Of a DNA stretch of 63,084 nt, positions 33,022-41,725 are shown piece by piece. The notes below the pieces were generated by a model that was not told the DNA's origin, searched no databases, and saw nothing but the letters and a program-made list of their open reading frames with translations. Origin of the DNA: Oscillospiraceae bacterium (GTDB lineage Bacteria; Bacillota; Clostridia; Oscillospirales; Ruminococcaceae); the NCBI GenBank assembly GCA_017512745.1, contig JAFWEV010000087.1:1-63084 (forward strand), in the 5' to 3' direction. Made by a program: the position numbers and the translations under genes. Positions within the stretch are counted from its first letter, which is position 1; every line of letters starts with the position of its first letter.

Positions 33022-33053
33022 TTCTAGAAGTAATTCTAGAATGCATTCTAGAA
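33022..33053 (+). promoter_or_regulatory. Triple TTCTAGAA palindrome operator
   Basis: TTCTAGAA occurs at 33022, 33034 and 33046, an exact 12-base period, covering the expected transcription start and early leader. The TetR protein encoded at the end of the operon is the likely ligand-responsive repressor, though this is inferred. Confidence 0.7.
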
Positions 33054-33079
33054 ATCATTCACAGTCAAGGAGGTTCCCA

Positions 33080-34276
33080 ATGAAGATCGTAAGTATTGAG
33101 GCGATGATGCTCCCGTCAAAGGGTTTCAATCCGACCAATTCAAGACCTGTTCTCTGCAGGATCAATACGGATGAAGGCATATACGGACTCGGAGAAGCCG
33201 GGACTTCCTTCGCAGTCGGTTCCGACTCCGTATTCGCAATGATAAAGGAGCTCTCCCCCATCGTCATAGGAATGGATCCGATGGAGAGCGAAGTCATCTG
33301 GAACAAGGTATATTCGACAGCCTACTGGACAAAGGGCAACGGTCCGATCATATTCGCCGCCTTAAGCGCCATAGACACAGCCGTGTGGGACATCAAAGGC
33401 AAAGCGCTGGGCAAGCCGGTATACGAACTGCTCGGAGGAAAATTCAGGGACAGGCTCCGCTGCTATGCGAGCCAGCTCCAGTTCGGATTCTATGACACAC
33501 TCGTTCCGCAGTACACGGAAGAGGATTACAGAACCGTGGCGCAGATAGCCGTAGACAAGGGATATGACGCCGTAAAAGTCGACCCGTTCGCATTCAGAAG
33601 AGCGCCGTCATCCGGACTCTTCTCCACCGGAGACAATTTCGGATATTTCTCGCACGACACTCTCAATCTCGCAGAAGAGAGGATCGGAGCCACTAGAGAC
33701 GTTATCGGCCCCGACAGAGACCTCATAGTCGAACTCCACTGCGCGACGAATCTCGAGACAGCCGTTCAGGTCGCAAAGCGGATCGAGAAGTTCGACATCA
33801 TGTATTTGGAGGAAGCGATGGATTCGCTCGTCCCGGACGCCATGAAAGCTCTCGCGGACCGCATAAGCATACCGCTCACCAACGGCGAGAGAACATATCT
33901 CCGTCAGGGTTTCCTCCCCTACCTAAAGGACAGAAGCCTCAGCATGCTGCAGCCGGACATCGGCATATGCGGCGGCATCTCGGAGATGAAGAAGATATGC
34001 GACATGGCCGAGACTTTCGACGTCGGGGTCCAGGCGCATGTGTGCGGAACGCCCATAAGCGTCGCGGCAGGCGTCCAGGTGGAAGCGGCCATAGCGAACT
34101 TCACGATCCACGAGACGCACGTATTCAGCGTCCAGCCGAAATTCACGGCGCTGTGCAAATACGACGATTTCGTGCCGGTGGACGGATATATAACAGTCCC
34201 GTCAAGACCGGGCATCGGTCAGGATCTCTCGGACGAAGCGCTTGAGAGGATGATCATAGAGAAGGTCGGCGACTGA
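33080..34276 (+). CDS. Enolase-superfamily (MR/MLE) sugar-acid dehydratase, copy 1
   Basis: A 398-residue protein with the capping domain up to about 125 and a C-terminal barrel. Functional motifs are AVKVDPF, DLIVELHCATN, YLEEAMD, TNGERTYLR and VQAHVCGTPISVAAG, which match the galactonate-dehydratase-like branch: metal ligands in the E-L-H, E-E and G-E-R segments and catalytic His residues in VELH and QAH. The first metal ligand is Glu where galactonate dehydratases usually have Asp. It should dehydrate a sugar acid or related hydroxy acid to a 2-keto-3-deoxy product. GGAGGT precedes the ATG by 6 bases. A paralogue follows directly. Confidence 0.85.
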   Translation: MKIVSIEAMMLPSKGFNPTNSRPVLCRINTDEGIYGLGEAGTSFAVGSDSVFAMIKELSPIVIGMDPMESEVIWNKVYSTAYWTKGNGPIIFAALSAIDTAVWDIKGKALGKPVYELLGGKFRDRLRCYASQLQFGFYDTLVPQYTEEDYRTVAQIAVDKGYDAVKVDPFAFRRAPSSGLFSTGDNFGYFSHDTLNLAEERIGATRDVIGPDRDLIVELHCATNLETAVQVAKRIEKFDIMYLEEAMDSLVPDAMKALADRISIPLTNGERTYLRQGFLPYLKDRSLSMLQPDIGICGGISEMKKICDMAETFDVGVQAHVCGTPISVAAGVQVEAAIANFTIHETHVFSVQPKFTALCKYDDFVPVDGYITVPSRPGIGQDLSDEALERMIIEKVGD

Positions 34277-34371
34277 AAGCATACGGATCCCCTAAGACGG
34301 GATAAAAGACATATTTTTGCAAACACTTTGGATAACCAAGACACCAAGGAGATCACCACAGGAGGTAACAC

Positions 34372-35565
34372 ATGAAAATCGTAAGCGTAGATGTGATGCT
34401 GCTCCCGGAAGACAAACCCTCTTTCGCCAGCCAGAGACCCGTTCTCTGCAGGGTAAATACGGACGAGGGGATCTACGGACTCGGAGAAGCGGGCACTACA
34501 TTCTTCACAGGTTCGGACGCTGTATTTGCAATGATCAAGGAACAGGCAAAGTTCATCCTCGGCATGGATCCGATGGAGAACGAGGTCATCTGGAACAAGA
34601 TCTATTCCGGCGCGTACTGGACGAAGGGCAACGGACCGATCGTATTCGCGGCTCTGAGCGCTATCGACACCGCGATCTGGGACATCAAGGGCAAGGCCCT
34701 TGGCAAGCCGGTATACGAACTGCTCGGCGGAAAGTTCAGAGACAAGCTCCGCTGCTATGCGAGCCAGCTCCAGTTCGGATTCTATGAAAAGACAATACCG
34801 CAGTGCACATACGACGACTACGTGACAGTCACGAAGGTCGCAGTGGAAAAGGGTTACGACGCGGTCAAGACGGATCCCATGATCTGGGGCGCAAAGCCCG
34901 GCACATTCCTTCTCGGCGAAGCTGACACATTCGGTCACTTCACGAACAGGACCCTCGACGTCATCGAGGAGCGCATCGCGGCTACGAGAGAGGCTCTCGG
35001 AAAAGACGGAGACATAATCGTCGAGTGCCACAGCACCACGAATCTCCAGTCCGCGATCCAGGTGGCAAAGCGCCTCGAAAAGTACGACATCATGTACATG
35101 GAAGAACCCCTCGACTCACTGACGCCGAGCGCAACAAAAGCTCTCGCGGATTCGATAAATATCCCGATCGCAACAGGTGAGAGAACATATCTCCGTTCCG
35201 GATTCCTCCCCTACTTCCTCGACAGAAGCCCCAGCATGATCCAGCCGGATATCGGCATCGTCGGCGGATTCACCGAGATGAAGAAGATCTGCGACATGGC
35301 CCAGACGTTCGATATAGGCGTTCAGGCTCACGTGTGCGGCACCCCGATCAGCGTGGCCGCGGGCGTTCAGATCGAAGCGGCGATCCCGAACTTCACGATC
35401 CATGAGACACACGTGTTCAGCGTGCAGCCGGCATTCACTGACCTCTGCACCAACAACGATTTCATCCCGGAGAACGGATATATAACCGTTCCCTCGAAAC
35501 CCGGCATCGGCCAGGATCTCTCGGAAATGGCAATCAAACGGTTGATCACGGAAACCGTTAAATAA
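34372..35565 (+). CDS. Enolase-superfamily (MR/MLE) sugar-acid dehydratase, copy 2
   Basis: A 397-residue paralogue of the preceding gene with the same motifs: AVKTDPMIWG, DIIVECHSTTN, YMEEPLD, ATGERTYLR and VQAHVCGTPISVAAG. Here the first active-site motif reads KTD instead of KVD and the first metal ligand is again Glu, in VECH. Large stretches such as the KALGKPVYELLGGKFRD region are identical in both, pointing to tandem duplication followed by divergence, perhaps for two epimeric substrates. AGGAGGT precedes the ATG. The 95-base gap between the copies shows no hairpin. Confidence 0.85.
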   Translation: MKIVSVDVMLLPEDKPSFASQRPVLCRVNTDEGIYGLGEAGTTFFTGSDAVFAMIKEQAKFILGMDPMENEVIWNKIYSGAYWTKGNGPIVFAALSAIDTAIWDIKGKALGKPVYELLGGKFRDKLRCYASQLQFGFYEKTIPQCTYDDYVTVTKVAVEKGYDAVKTDPMIWGAKPGTFLLGEADTFGHFTNRTLDVIEERIAATREALGKDGDIIVECHSTTNLQSAIQVAKRLEKYDIMYMEEPLDSLTPSATKALADSINIPIATGERTYLRSGFLPYFLDRSPSMIQPDIGIVGGFTEMKKICDMAQTFDIGVQAHVCGTPISVAAGVQIEAAIPNFTIHETHVFSVQPAFTDLCTNNDFIPENGYITVPSKPGIGQDLSEMAIKRLITETVK

Positions 35566-35608
35566 ACCGAATTAAAAACAAATCAAAAAATTGAGAAAGG
35601 GCAAACAA

Positions 35609-36943
35609 ATGGACAACAAAGCTAAAAAACTGAGTCTGTTTACACTTGTCTGTATCGCGACAGGCAACGTAATCGGCGCAGGCATCATCACAACAACGGG
35701 TCTTGCCATTGCTGTGACGGGCCGTTCCGTATGGATCTCATACGGTCTCGCAGTTATCTTCGGATTCCTGTGGTTCTTCCCGACACTCGCATGGAACTCC
35801 ATTGCGAAGTACACGGGCGGCGGATTCACACACGCTTCCGCAACTCTAAGCGAACTCTGGGGCGGCATCTACTCGCTCGTATGGCTCCCGATGTTCCTCA
35901 TGATCGGAATGCTCAACATGGCATTCGGTCTCTACGCCAGCGCGCTGGTGCCGGCGATATCCGCGCCGATATGGAGCGCGATCGCGGGTACCCTGTTCTT
36001 CGTTCTGAACCTGCTCGGCGTCAAGGCGATGTCGAGATTCCAGAACCCGACCACGGTATTCCTCCTCATCGTTCTCATCGCATTTGCGGTAGTCGGATTC
36101 TTCCACCTGGACGCAAACGCATTCAACTTCCAGGCTCCCGATTACTTCCTCAACGGCGGCATCGGCGTCTTCGACGGAATGATGCTCCTCATCTACTCCA
36201 CAAGCGGCCAGGCTCTCGTAACAGCCCTCAGCTGGAACGCCGACAAGCCGAGAAGAAACATCAACCTCGCGATCACCATCGCAACAGCTATCATCCTCGT
36301 ACTCTACTGCTCAGTATCCTTCGTAGCGGGCAACGTTCTGCCTGTTGAGCAGGTCGCAGGACAGCCTCTCACATACGTTGCAAAGATTCTCTTCCCCGGA
36401 CCGCTCTTCCTCGTATTCATGATCGGCGGACCCATCATGGCTCTTGCAACATCCATCAACGCCAGCTACTCCACAATGGTCGCTCCGGCACTCGGCGCAG
36501 CCATGAACGGATGGCTTCCGAAGGGCATCGCAAAGAAGAACAAGCACGACGTACCTTGGATCCTCTACCTCATCATGTACCTCATCTCCGTTCTTCCGAT
36601 ACTCCTCAACGTCGGTCTTTCCCAGCTCACATCCTACTGTGTTATGACGATGCGCACAGGCGCCATCATCGGTCTTATCGGCGGATACTTCATCCCCACA
36701 AAGTTCAAGGCACAGTGGGAGAAATCCAAGCTGCATATGCCCAACTGGCTCTACTACTGCATCAATACCGTCGCTCTCGTGACAAACGTGATCTGCATGA
36801 TCTCCAACATCAGAACGCTTTCCGGCCCGGTATTCGCGATCAACCTCGTGATCGAGCTCGTTCTTGCGGGATATGCGGTGTACAGATACAAAGCAAAGAA
36901 GACAACAGAGTCCTCCGCGCTTATCGATTTCGAAAACGACTGA
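35609..36943 (+). CDS. APC-superfamily permease, copy 1
   Basis: A 444-residue transporter with about twelve membrane segments. CIATGNVIGAGIITTTGLAI near residues 15-34 is the G-x-G-I-G-type first helix of amino-acid/polyamine/organocation carriers. The start at 35609 follows a GAAAGG site by 8 bases. It is co-transcribed with the dehydratases, so the cargo may be the hydroxy-acid or an amino-acid-like compound they process, or an exchange partner. A related permease follows. Confidence 0.85.
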   Translation: MDNKAKKLSLFTLVCIATGNVIGAGIITTTGLAIAVTGRSVWISYGLAVIFGFLWFFPTLAWNSIAKYTGGGFTHASATLSELWGGIYSLVWLPMFLMIGMLNMAFGLYASALVPAISAPIWSAIAGTLFFVLNLLGVKAMSRFQNPTTVFLLIVLIAFAVVGFFHLDANAFNFQAPDYFLNGGIGVFDGMMLLIYSTSGQALVTALSWNADKPRRNINLAITIATAIILVLYCSVSFVAGNVLPVEQVAGQPLTYVAKILFPGPLFLVFMIGGPIMALATSINASYSTMVAPALGAAMNGWLPKGIAKKNKHDVPWILYLIMYLISVLPILLNVGLSQLTSYCVMTMRTGAIIGLIGGYFIPTKFKAQWEKSKLHMPNWLYYCINTVALVTNVICMISNIRTLSGPVFAINLVIELVLAGYAVYRYKAKKTTESSALIDFEND

Positions 36944-36964
36944 TTCCCCTAAGATGTATGAGAG

Positions 36965-37010
36965 AGATGGCGTCATCCGTCCACGCGCCGGATGGCGCCG
37001 TCTGATTTTT
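36965..37010 (+). promoter_or_regulatory. Terminator-like hairpin between the two permease genes
   Basis: AGATGGCGTCATCCG and CGGATGGCGCCGTCT form a 15-bp stem with two G-U pairs, followed by GATTTTT immediately before the GGAAGG ribosome site of the next gene. It probably attenuates transcription of the second permease and TetR genes. Confidence 0.7.
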
Positions 37011-37024
37011 GAAGGAAGGCACAA

Positions 37025-38347
37025 ATGGATCAGAAAAAACAGCAGCTCAATCTAAAGGCTCTCGTCGCCATATCCTCGGGCGGAGCGGTGTCAAGCGTCA
37101 TCACGACAGTGATGCTCGCGACCGCGCAGACAGGAAGATCCGCCTGGATCGCGTATTCGGTCTCCATCCTCATTGGAGGGATCCTGCGCATCCTGCCCGT
37201 CATATGGTTTGCCAGCATGTTCAGGTACAAGGGCGGAAACTACGCTCTCGTCACCAGCACGCTCGGAGAACAGATGGGCGGCATTTACGCCCTGTGGTGG
37301 CTTCCGATGTTCCTGAGCCGCGGCATGGGCGCCAGCGCGATGGGAGAGTACTTAAAGTCCGTCTTCCCTTCGGTCAACGCGAATCTCGCCGGGATAATAT
37401 TCACAACCATAGCGTTCGTCATTAACCTCTTCGGGATCAGCGCGATGGTAAAGGTCCAGAAGAAACTGACTTTAGCCGCGGGCGCGGCGCTCCTCGTGTA
37501 CGTGATCTTCGGATTCACGAAACTCGATGCGGGAGCTTTCTCGATCGGGTCCCCGTCGTACTTCTTGGGCGGCGGAGCGGGTCTTCTCATGGCCACGGTC
37601 CTCGTCATCCAGGGAGCTTCGGGTCCTTCCCTGGTCAGCGGATTCAGCTGGGAGTCGGAGAATCCCAGAACGAACATCCCGAGAGCCATATTCCTCTCAA
37701 ACCTCATAATGCTCATCGTCTGCGGACTCGTATCCTTCACGGCGGCAAATATAGCGGGCGGCGAAGAGCTGTACGGAAAAGCACTCACATTCAGCGCAGG
37801 AAAGGTCCTGCCGGGCATACTGTTCCCGCTGTTCATGCTCATAGGTCCGTTCATGACCCTGTTCATCTCCATGAATTCAGGCATGCCCTCGATGGCCGCG
37901 CCCGTCGTCGCTGCAATAGGCAACGGATGGCTGCCCGAGAAGATAGGAAAGACGAACAGATACGGAGTGCCGTGGATCATCTACACGGTGATGTGGCTCA
38001 TATGCATCATCCCGCTCATGCTGGGCGTCAGTCTCAGGAGTTTCACCGCATATACGGTCATAGCCCAGAGGACCTCCGGCATGCTCCTTCTCATCTCCGC
38101 ATTCCGCTACCCGAAGGTGTACAGAGAGGAGTGGAAAGCATCGAGATTCCATATGAGCAATTATCTCTACTATCCCCTGCTGGTCCTCATAGCCTGCGTG
38201 GAACTGTTCACGCTGTATATGAGCGTCCGGAGCATAGGTATAAGCGCCTTCATAGGAAACCTCATAGTCGTTGCTCTTCTCGCGCTATACGCGATCATGA
38301 GATATAAGGGCAAAAAGACGAACGTCAGGATCCTCGTCGAGAGGTGA
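37025..38347 (+). CDS. APC-superfamily permease, copy 2
   Basis: A 440-residue, twelve-helix protein related to the preceding permease. The first helix reads AISSGGAVSSVITTVMLATA, so the usual G-N-V-I-G-A-G is altered to SGGAVSS, implying a different substrate or gating. VIQGASGPSLVSGFSWE corresponds to TSGQALVTALSW of copy 1. AAGGAAGG precedes the ATG. Paired permeases next to paired dehydratases suggest duplication of a whole two-gene unit, or one carrier for each epimer. Confidence 0.83.
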   Translation: MDQKKQQLNLKALVAISSGGAVSSVITTVMLATAQTGRSAWIAYSVSILIGGILRILPVIWFASMFRYKGGNYALVTSTLGEQMGGIYALWWLPMFLSRGMGASAMGEYLKSVFPSVNANLAGIIFTTIAFVINLFGISAMVKVQKKLTLAAGAALLVYVIFGFTKLDAGAFSIGSPSYFLGGGAGLLMATVLVIQGASGPSLVSGFSWESENPRTNIPRAIFLSNLIMLIVCGLVSFTAANIAGGEELYGKALTFSAGKVLPGILFPLFMLIGPFMTLFISMNSGMPSMAAPVVAAIGNGWLPEKIGKTNRYGVPWIIYTVMWLICIIPLMLGVSLRSFTAYTVIAQRTSGMLLLISAFRYPKVYREEWKASRFHMSNYLYYPLLVLIACVELFTLYMSVRSIGISAFIGNLIVVALLALYAIMRYKGKKTNVRILVER

Positions 38348-38372
38348 TCCCGGGGATTTCCCCCACGGCGGT

Positions 38373-38417
38373 TTGTGCAAAAACGCATTGAATGGTATAC
38401 TTTTTTAGAATCGATTC
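38373..38417 (+). promoter_or_regulatory. Promoter and palindrome before the TetR gene
   Basis: TTGTGC at 38373-38378, a 17-base spacer and TATACT at 38396-38401, followed by the palindrome GAATCGATTC at 38408-38417 at the expected start of RNA. This would let the regulator be made separately from the operon and perhaps control itself; the palindrome differs from TTCTAGAA. Confidence 0.55.
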
Positions 38418-38431
38418 GAGGTGAACGGCAA

Positions 38432-39040
38432 GTGGAAAAGAAAATGACAAGCAGAGATCTCAAGTCCGAATCCACAAAGGAGAGGATCATTGAGACGACG
38501 AGAAAACTGATGCGCAAATACGGGTACAGCAACGTCTCCATCCAGCAGATATGCAACGAGGCGGACGTGTCCGTCGGAACTCTTTATCACTTCTTCAGCT
38601 CAAAGAGCCAACTCCAGGAGATCATCTACAAGGATTTCACGGAGGAATACCGGGAGTTCGATCTCGACTACGAAAATGACAGCCCGTACGATCTCCTCGA
38701 GATCTATTCGGCCCAGTCCGAGGCGTTCACAAAGCGCATAGGCTATGACGCCATGTTCAGCGCGCTGTTCGCAAATCCCCAGGGCAACCGGACGTTCTAT
38801 GACGAGGACAGGGCGAACCTCAAGTATCTCCGCGAGGCTCTCGAGAAATTCCAGGAGACCGGCAAGATAAGGAAAGATATCTCCGCGGAACAGATGACTC
38901 TTGATATCGGCAATATAGGCATCGGCGTCATTTATTACTGCTACACCATGAACAATGTTGAGACACTCAGCGAAGACACACACAGGCTCTATAAGATGTA
39001 CTTCGACTCGATCGTCGTACCGGAAGAGAGAAGAGACTGA
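38432..39040 (+). CDS. TetR-family transcriptional regulator
   Basis: A 202-residue protein. Residues about 15-60 form the TetR DNA-binding domain (ERIIETTRKLMRKYGYSNVS, then IQQICNEADVSVGTLYHFFSSKSQL). The remainder is helical, as expected for a ligand-binding and dimer domain. The start is GTG at 38432, 8 bases after GAGGTG; an upstream ATG lacks a site. It closes the dehydratase-permease unit and most likely represses it through the palindromes at 33022-33053, responding to the substrate or product. Confidence 0.88.
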   Translation: MEKKMTSRDLKSESTKERIIETTRKLMRKYGYSNVSIQQICNEADVSVGTLYHFFSSKSQLQEIIYKDFTEEYREFDLDYENDSPYDLLEIYSAQSEAFTKRIGYDAMFSALFANPQGNRTFYDEDRANLKYLREALEKFQETGKIRKDISAEQMTLDIGNIGIGVIYYCYTMNNVETLSEDTHRLYKMYFDSIVVPEERRD

Positions 39041-39059
39041 AAAACACATAAAAGGATAA

Positions 39060-39089
39060 GCCGCAGGACATGTGCCTGCGGCATTTTTT
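39060..39089 (+). terminator. Rho-independent terminator after the TetR gene
   Basis: GCCGCAGG and CCTGCGGC form an 8-bp stem with a seven-base loop, followed by ATTTTTTG. It may also stop the convergent lipase transcript. Confidence 0.88.
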
Positions 39090-39108
39090 GTCTGTTTCAT
39101 GTGTCTTC

Positions 39109-40194
39109 TCAGTACAGTGGGGAAATAAGGCTCAGAATATCCAGATACAATTCCCGGATATAGTGTTTGTGGATAAGTCCTCCCTGCAGGAACATGTGGT
39201 CGCCGTCCACTGTCGGGAACACGTTCCACTTCCCTTTCTCAATATTGTTTCTGTCCAGTTTCTTTGAAGGAGCGCCTGACGGGACCATGGCGGATATCGT
39301 ATTGACAAGTCCGTCGTTTTCCCGCCATTCCTCATCCAGGACTATTCCTCCTGCCGTCTTTCCCTTATACGCCCCTATCTGATATGACCGCATCGCGAAG
39401 AGCGGCTCCATGTCTCCCTTCGGCACATGCGTGCCGTCTTTCCTTTTTACCGTGTATGCGCAAGGAATGGAGAAATAATATGTTCCGGGAAGAGTCGTTA
39501 TCCGCCCGTTCATGGCGTACGCGTTGTCTATATGCATGTCGAACGCGGCGCTGTCTTTGGGATCCCGCGCATCCGCTCCCCTCCTTGTTCCTCTCGACAT
39601 GAGGTCGGCCGCCTTTCTGCTCCACCACGGGACCTTTACGCTCCCGGGATCGAAATCAGGGTCTTCGAACATATCGTAGGCGGTGGTGCCGTTCATGGGC
39701 GACGCGAGAGTCACTATGCTGTGTATCATCTTTTCCATCCCGCCCTGGAACAGCGGGGAGATGTCCTCGCCTGAAGAGGCCGTGCGCTCCTCTTCATCGC
39801 CGTTCGCCATAAGTTCGGAAAAGAGCCTCACCGTCGCTCCGCCGAACGAGTGTCCCAGCAGGACGAGTTCCGTCTTTTCCGACCACGCAGGTATGAGCGG
39901 GCAGCCGGAAAAATCCCTGCCGAATCTCGCGTGTCCGTATTTCTCCGAATGGGCTTTTCCGTAGTCGACTCTTTTTCCAGCGAGCTGGGCGTACAGCTCG
40001 CACGCTCTGTCCCACGCGCTGCCCGCAGGGGCCACCGAAGCAGCATAGCTTCTGTATCCCCTGTTCCTGAGATACGGTATAAGGTCGCCGCCTCTCATTC
40101 CCCAGTAGGGCATCTTTATGTACTGTTCGTCGTAGCTTCCCCATCCGGAAAGTCCGTGAACAAAAATGTATTCGAGATCCTTGGACAGTATCAT
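39109..40194 (-). CDS. Lipase-like alpha/beta hydrolase (staphylococcal/Geobacillus lipase type)
   Basis: A 361-residue hydrolase. It opens with YIFVHGLSGWG (oxyanion region), has the nucleophile elbow VLLGHSFGGATVR near residue 115, and shows LASPMNGTTAYD and NDGLVNTISAMVPSG, features of family I.5/I.6 lipases; the likely catalytic His is in GDHMFLQGG. No signal peptide is seen, so it may act inside the cell or on the membrane face. The ribosome site before 40194 is weak (GAGAACGGA). It stands alone between two plus-strand units. Confidence 0.82.
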   Translation of the reverse strand: MILSKDLEYIFVHGLSGWGSYDEQYIKMPYWGMRGGDLIPYLRNRGYRSYAASVAPAGSAWDRACELYAQLAGKRVDYGKAHSEKYGHARFGRDFSGCPLIPAWSEKTELVLLGHSFGGATVRLFSELMANGDEEERTASSGEDISPLFQGGMEKMIHSIVTLASPMNGTTAYDMFEDPDFDPGSVKVPWWSRKAADLMSRGTRRGADARDPKDSAAFDMHIDNAYAMNGRITTLPGTYYFSIPCAYTVKRKDGTHVPKGDMEPLFAMRSYQIGAYKGKTAGGIVLDEEWRENDGLVNTISAMVPSGAPSKKLDRNNIEKGKWNVFPTVDGDHMFLQGGLIHKHYIRELYLDILSLISPLY

Positions 40195-40391
40195 TCCGTT
40201 CTCACTCCGCGCTTTCTTTTTTATATCCTACTATTGAATAGTTTATTCTTCAGAGGTGGGATTATCAATCGGTTCCCGCGCGGCATAATCGGTCATTTTT
40301 CCGAAACACGGCGGCTATATTCTCACACTTGACTGTCTTTGATTATGTTACAATGAATATATAGATTCTTAAGAGAGGAATGATTCAGACC

Positions 40392-41678
40392 ATGGTCGAC
40401 AATACCACCTTTTCCGTCAACAGTACCAATCTCGACATGCGCATAGGACAGGCCGAGATATACCTAAAAGAGTTTGAAAACGAAGTCAAAAGAGCAAACG
40501 GCGCCACCGGGATCTTCCGCTCTAAAGAGGATGCCCTGTCGCGCATCATGATCCTCAATGAGTTCGCGCCGAACGATCCGCGTGTTCAGGATCTGTTCGA
40601 GAGAGCGAAGAAATGCATCATCGGAGCGACGGGTAATTTCATAGACATAACCCCGGATATGACCCAGTATCTCGTCAACGAGGAGAACATAAGGAAACTG
40701 TTCGCCGAGAAGAGCGAGAGGGCGTGGAACGAACTCGCCGCGCAGTATAAGGACAGGACCCTCGAAAAGGTCTATCCCGCCCCTGACGTCACCACGACGA
40801 GACTCGAGGACATCGCGGGCAAATACGTCATCCTGGACGAGGTGAGATATCCCGGAAACCAGTTCATGGGCGTTACGGGAGAGTACATCTGGATGGGCAA
40901 GCGCTCTTCCGGCATGTACTTCATAAAGATAGATTCAAGGAGATGGCTCGGGCCATATGAGGCGGTCAAGCGCTACAGAAGACTCGTCGACAGCACCATG
41001 ATGCAGGTCGACAAGTGGACGGTGCTCGGCGAGATCACGGATATAACGATGGAAGTTCCTGAGGCCGGCGAGCAGAAGGTAGGCTCGGCCGTATACGCTC
41101 CGGTCGTCGAGCCCATAGCGCTCTATGTCCCCGGTCACGTCATAGGACTCTATGACCCGGAGAGCGAGACCAGCGGCAGATTCGTCGGAGAAGAAGAGGT
41201 CGCCGGCATCAAGGAGAGCTGGTATACGGAAAAATCCGTTCCGGAGGACGTCACCCCGGAGAGGCTCGTCGAGATATTCCGCCAGGCCATAAAGGAAAAG
41301 AACTACGAGCTGTACGAAGACTGCATCCAGCCGGAGAGAAGACAGAACCCGACTCAGGAATCCCTGCTTCTCTATCACTGGGATCTGCATCAGGAGCGCT
41401 TCCACGGCGAGTACGTACACGCGAACGTCGTGCCGGAGGCCACCAAGATAACGGTCGTAAAGGGATACAGCGACGAGAGCGGGCTTGAGTCCTACTTCCT
41501 CTCCAAGGAGGAACAGGCGGGCATAGCCGCGAGATACGGCGAGAAGGTCGAGTACGCGTCCGTACAGACAGTCTCCTTCGACAGCAGCGGCAAACAGCTC
41601 GGAAGCCCTGTCAGAAGGAACCTCATAAGGACAAACGGCGGAAGATGGTATGTCCGCGATTACGAGATCAGATTCTGA
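40392..41678 (+). CDS. Hypothetical protein, first of an unknown pair
   Basis: A soluble protein of 428 residues that I do not recognise. The N-terminal 110 residues are helical and include MRIGQAEIYLKEFENEVKRA. A middle beta-rich part contains YVILDEVRYPGNQFMGVTGE and GMYFIKIDSRRWLGP. The last 120 residues resemble an NTF2/SnoaL-like fold (IFRQAIKEKNYELYEDCIQP, ending GGRWYVRDYEIRF). An earlier ATG at 40380 overlaps the GAGAGGA site; 40392 is preferred. An extended -10 box TGTTACAAT lies upstream. It is followed after 47 bases by another unknown gene, so they likely work together. Confidence 0.6.
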   Translation: MVDNTTFSVNSTNLDMRIGQAEIYLKEFENEVKRANGATGIFRSKEDALSRIMILNEFAPNDPRVQDLFERAKKCIIGATGNFIDITPDMTQYLVNEENIRKLFAEKSERAWNELAAQYKDRTLEKVYPAPDVTTTRLEDIAGKYVILDEVRYPGNQFMGVTGEYIWMGKRSSGMYFIKIDSRRWLGPYEAVKRYRRLVDSTMMQVDKWTVLGEITDITMEVPEAGEQKVGSAVYAPVVEPIALYVPGHVIGLYDPESETSGRFVGEEEVAGIKESWYTEKSVPEDVTPERLVEIFRQAIKEKNYELYEDCIQPERRQNPTQESLLLYHWDLHQERFHGEYVHANVVPEATKITVVKGYSDESGLESYFLSKEEQAGIAARYGEKVEYASVQTVSFDSSGKQLGSPVRRNLIRTNGGRWYVRDYEIRF

Positions 41679-41725
41679 TATCTTAAAGACACATCACAGA
41701 TTTACAATGATTCGGAGACAATGCT

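Noticed and set aside
32707..33053. Possible CRISPR array from the short repeats at 32.7 and 33.0 kb
   Set aside because: Repeat units are 8-11 bases, there are no unique spacers of normal length and no cas genes nearby; operator arrays explain them better.
34219..35031. 270-residue minus-strand frame
   Set aside because: Antisense shadow of the second enolase-superfamily dehydratase.
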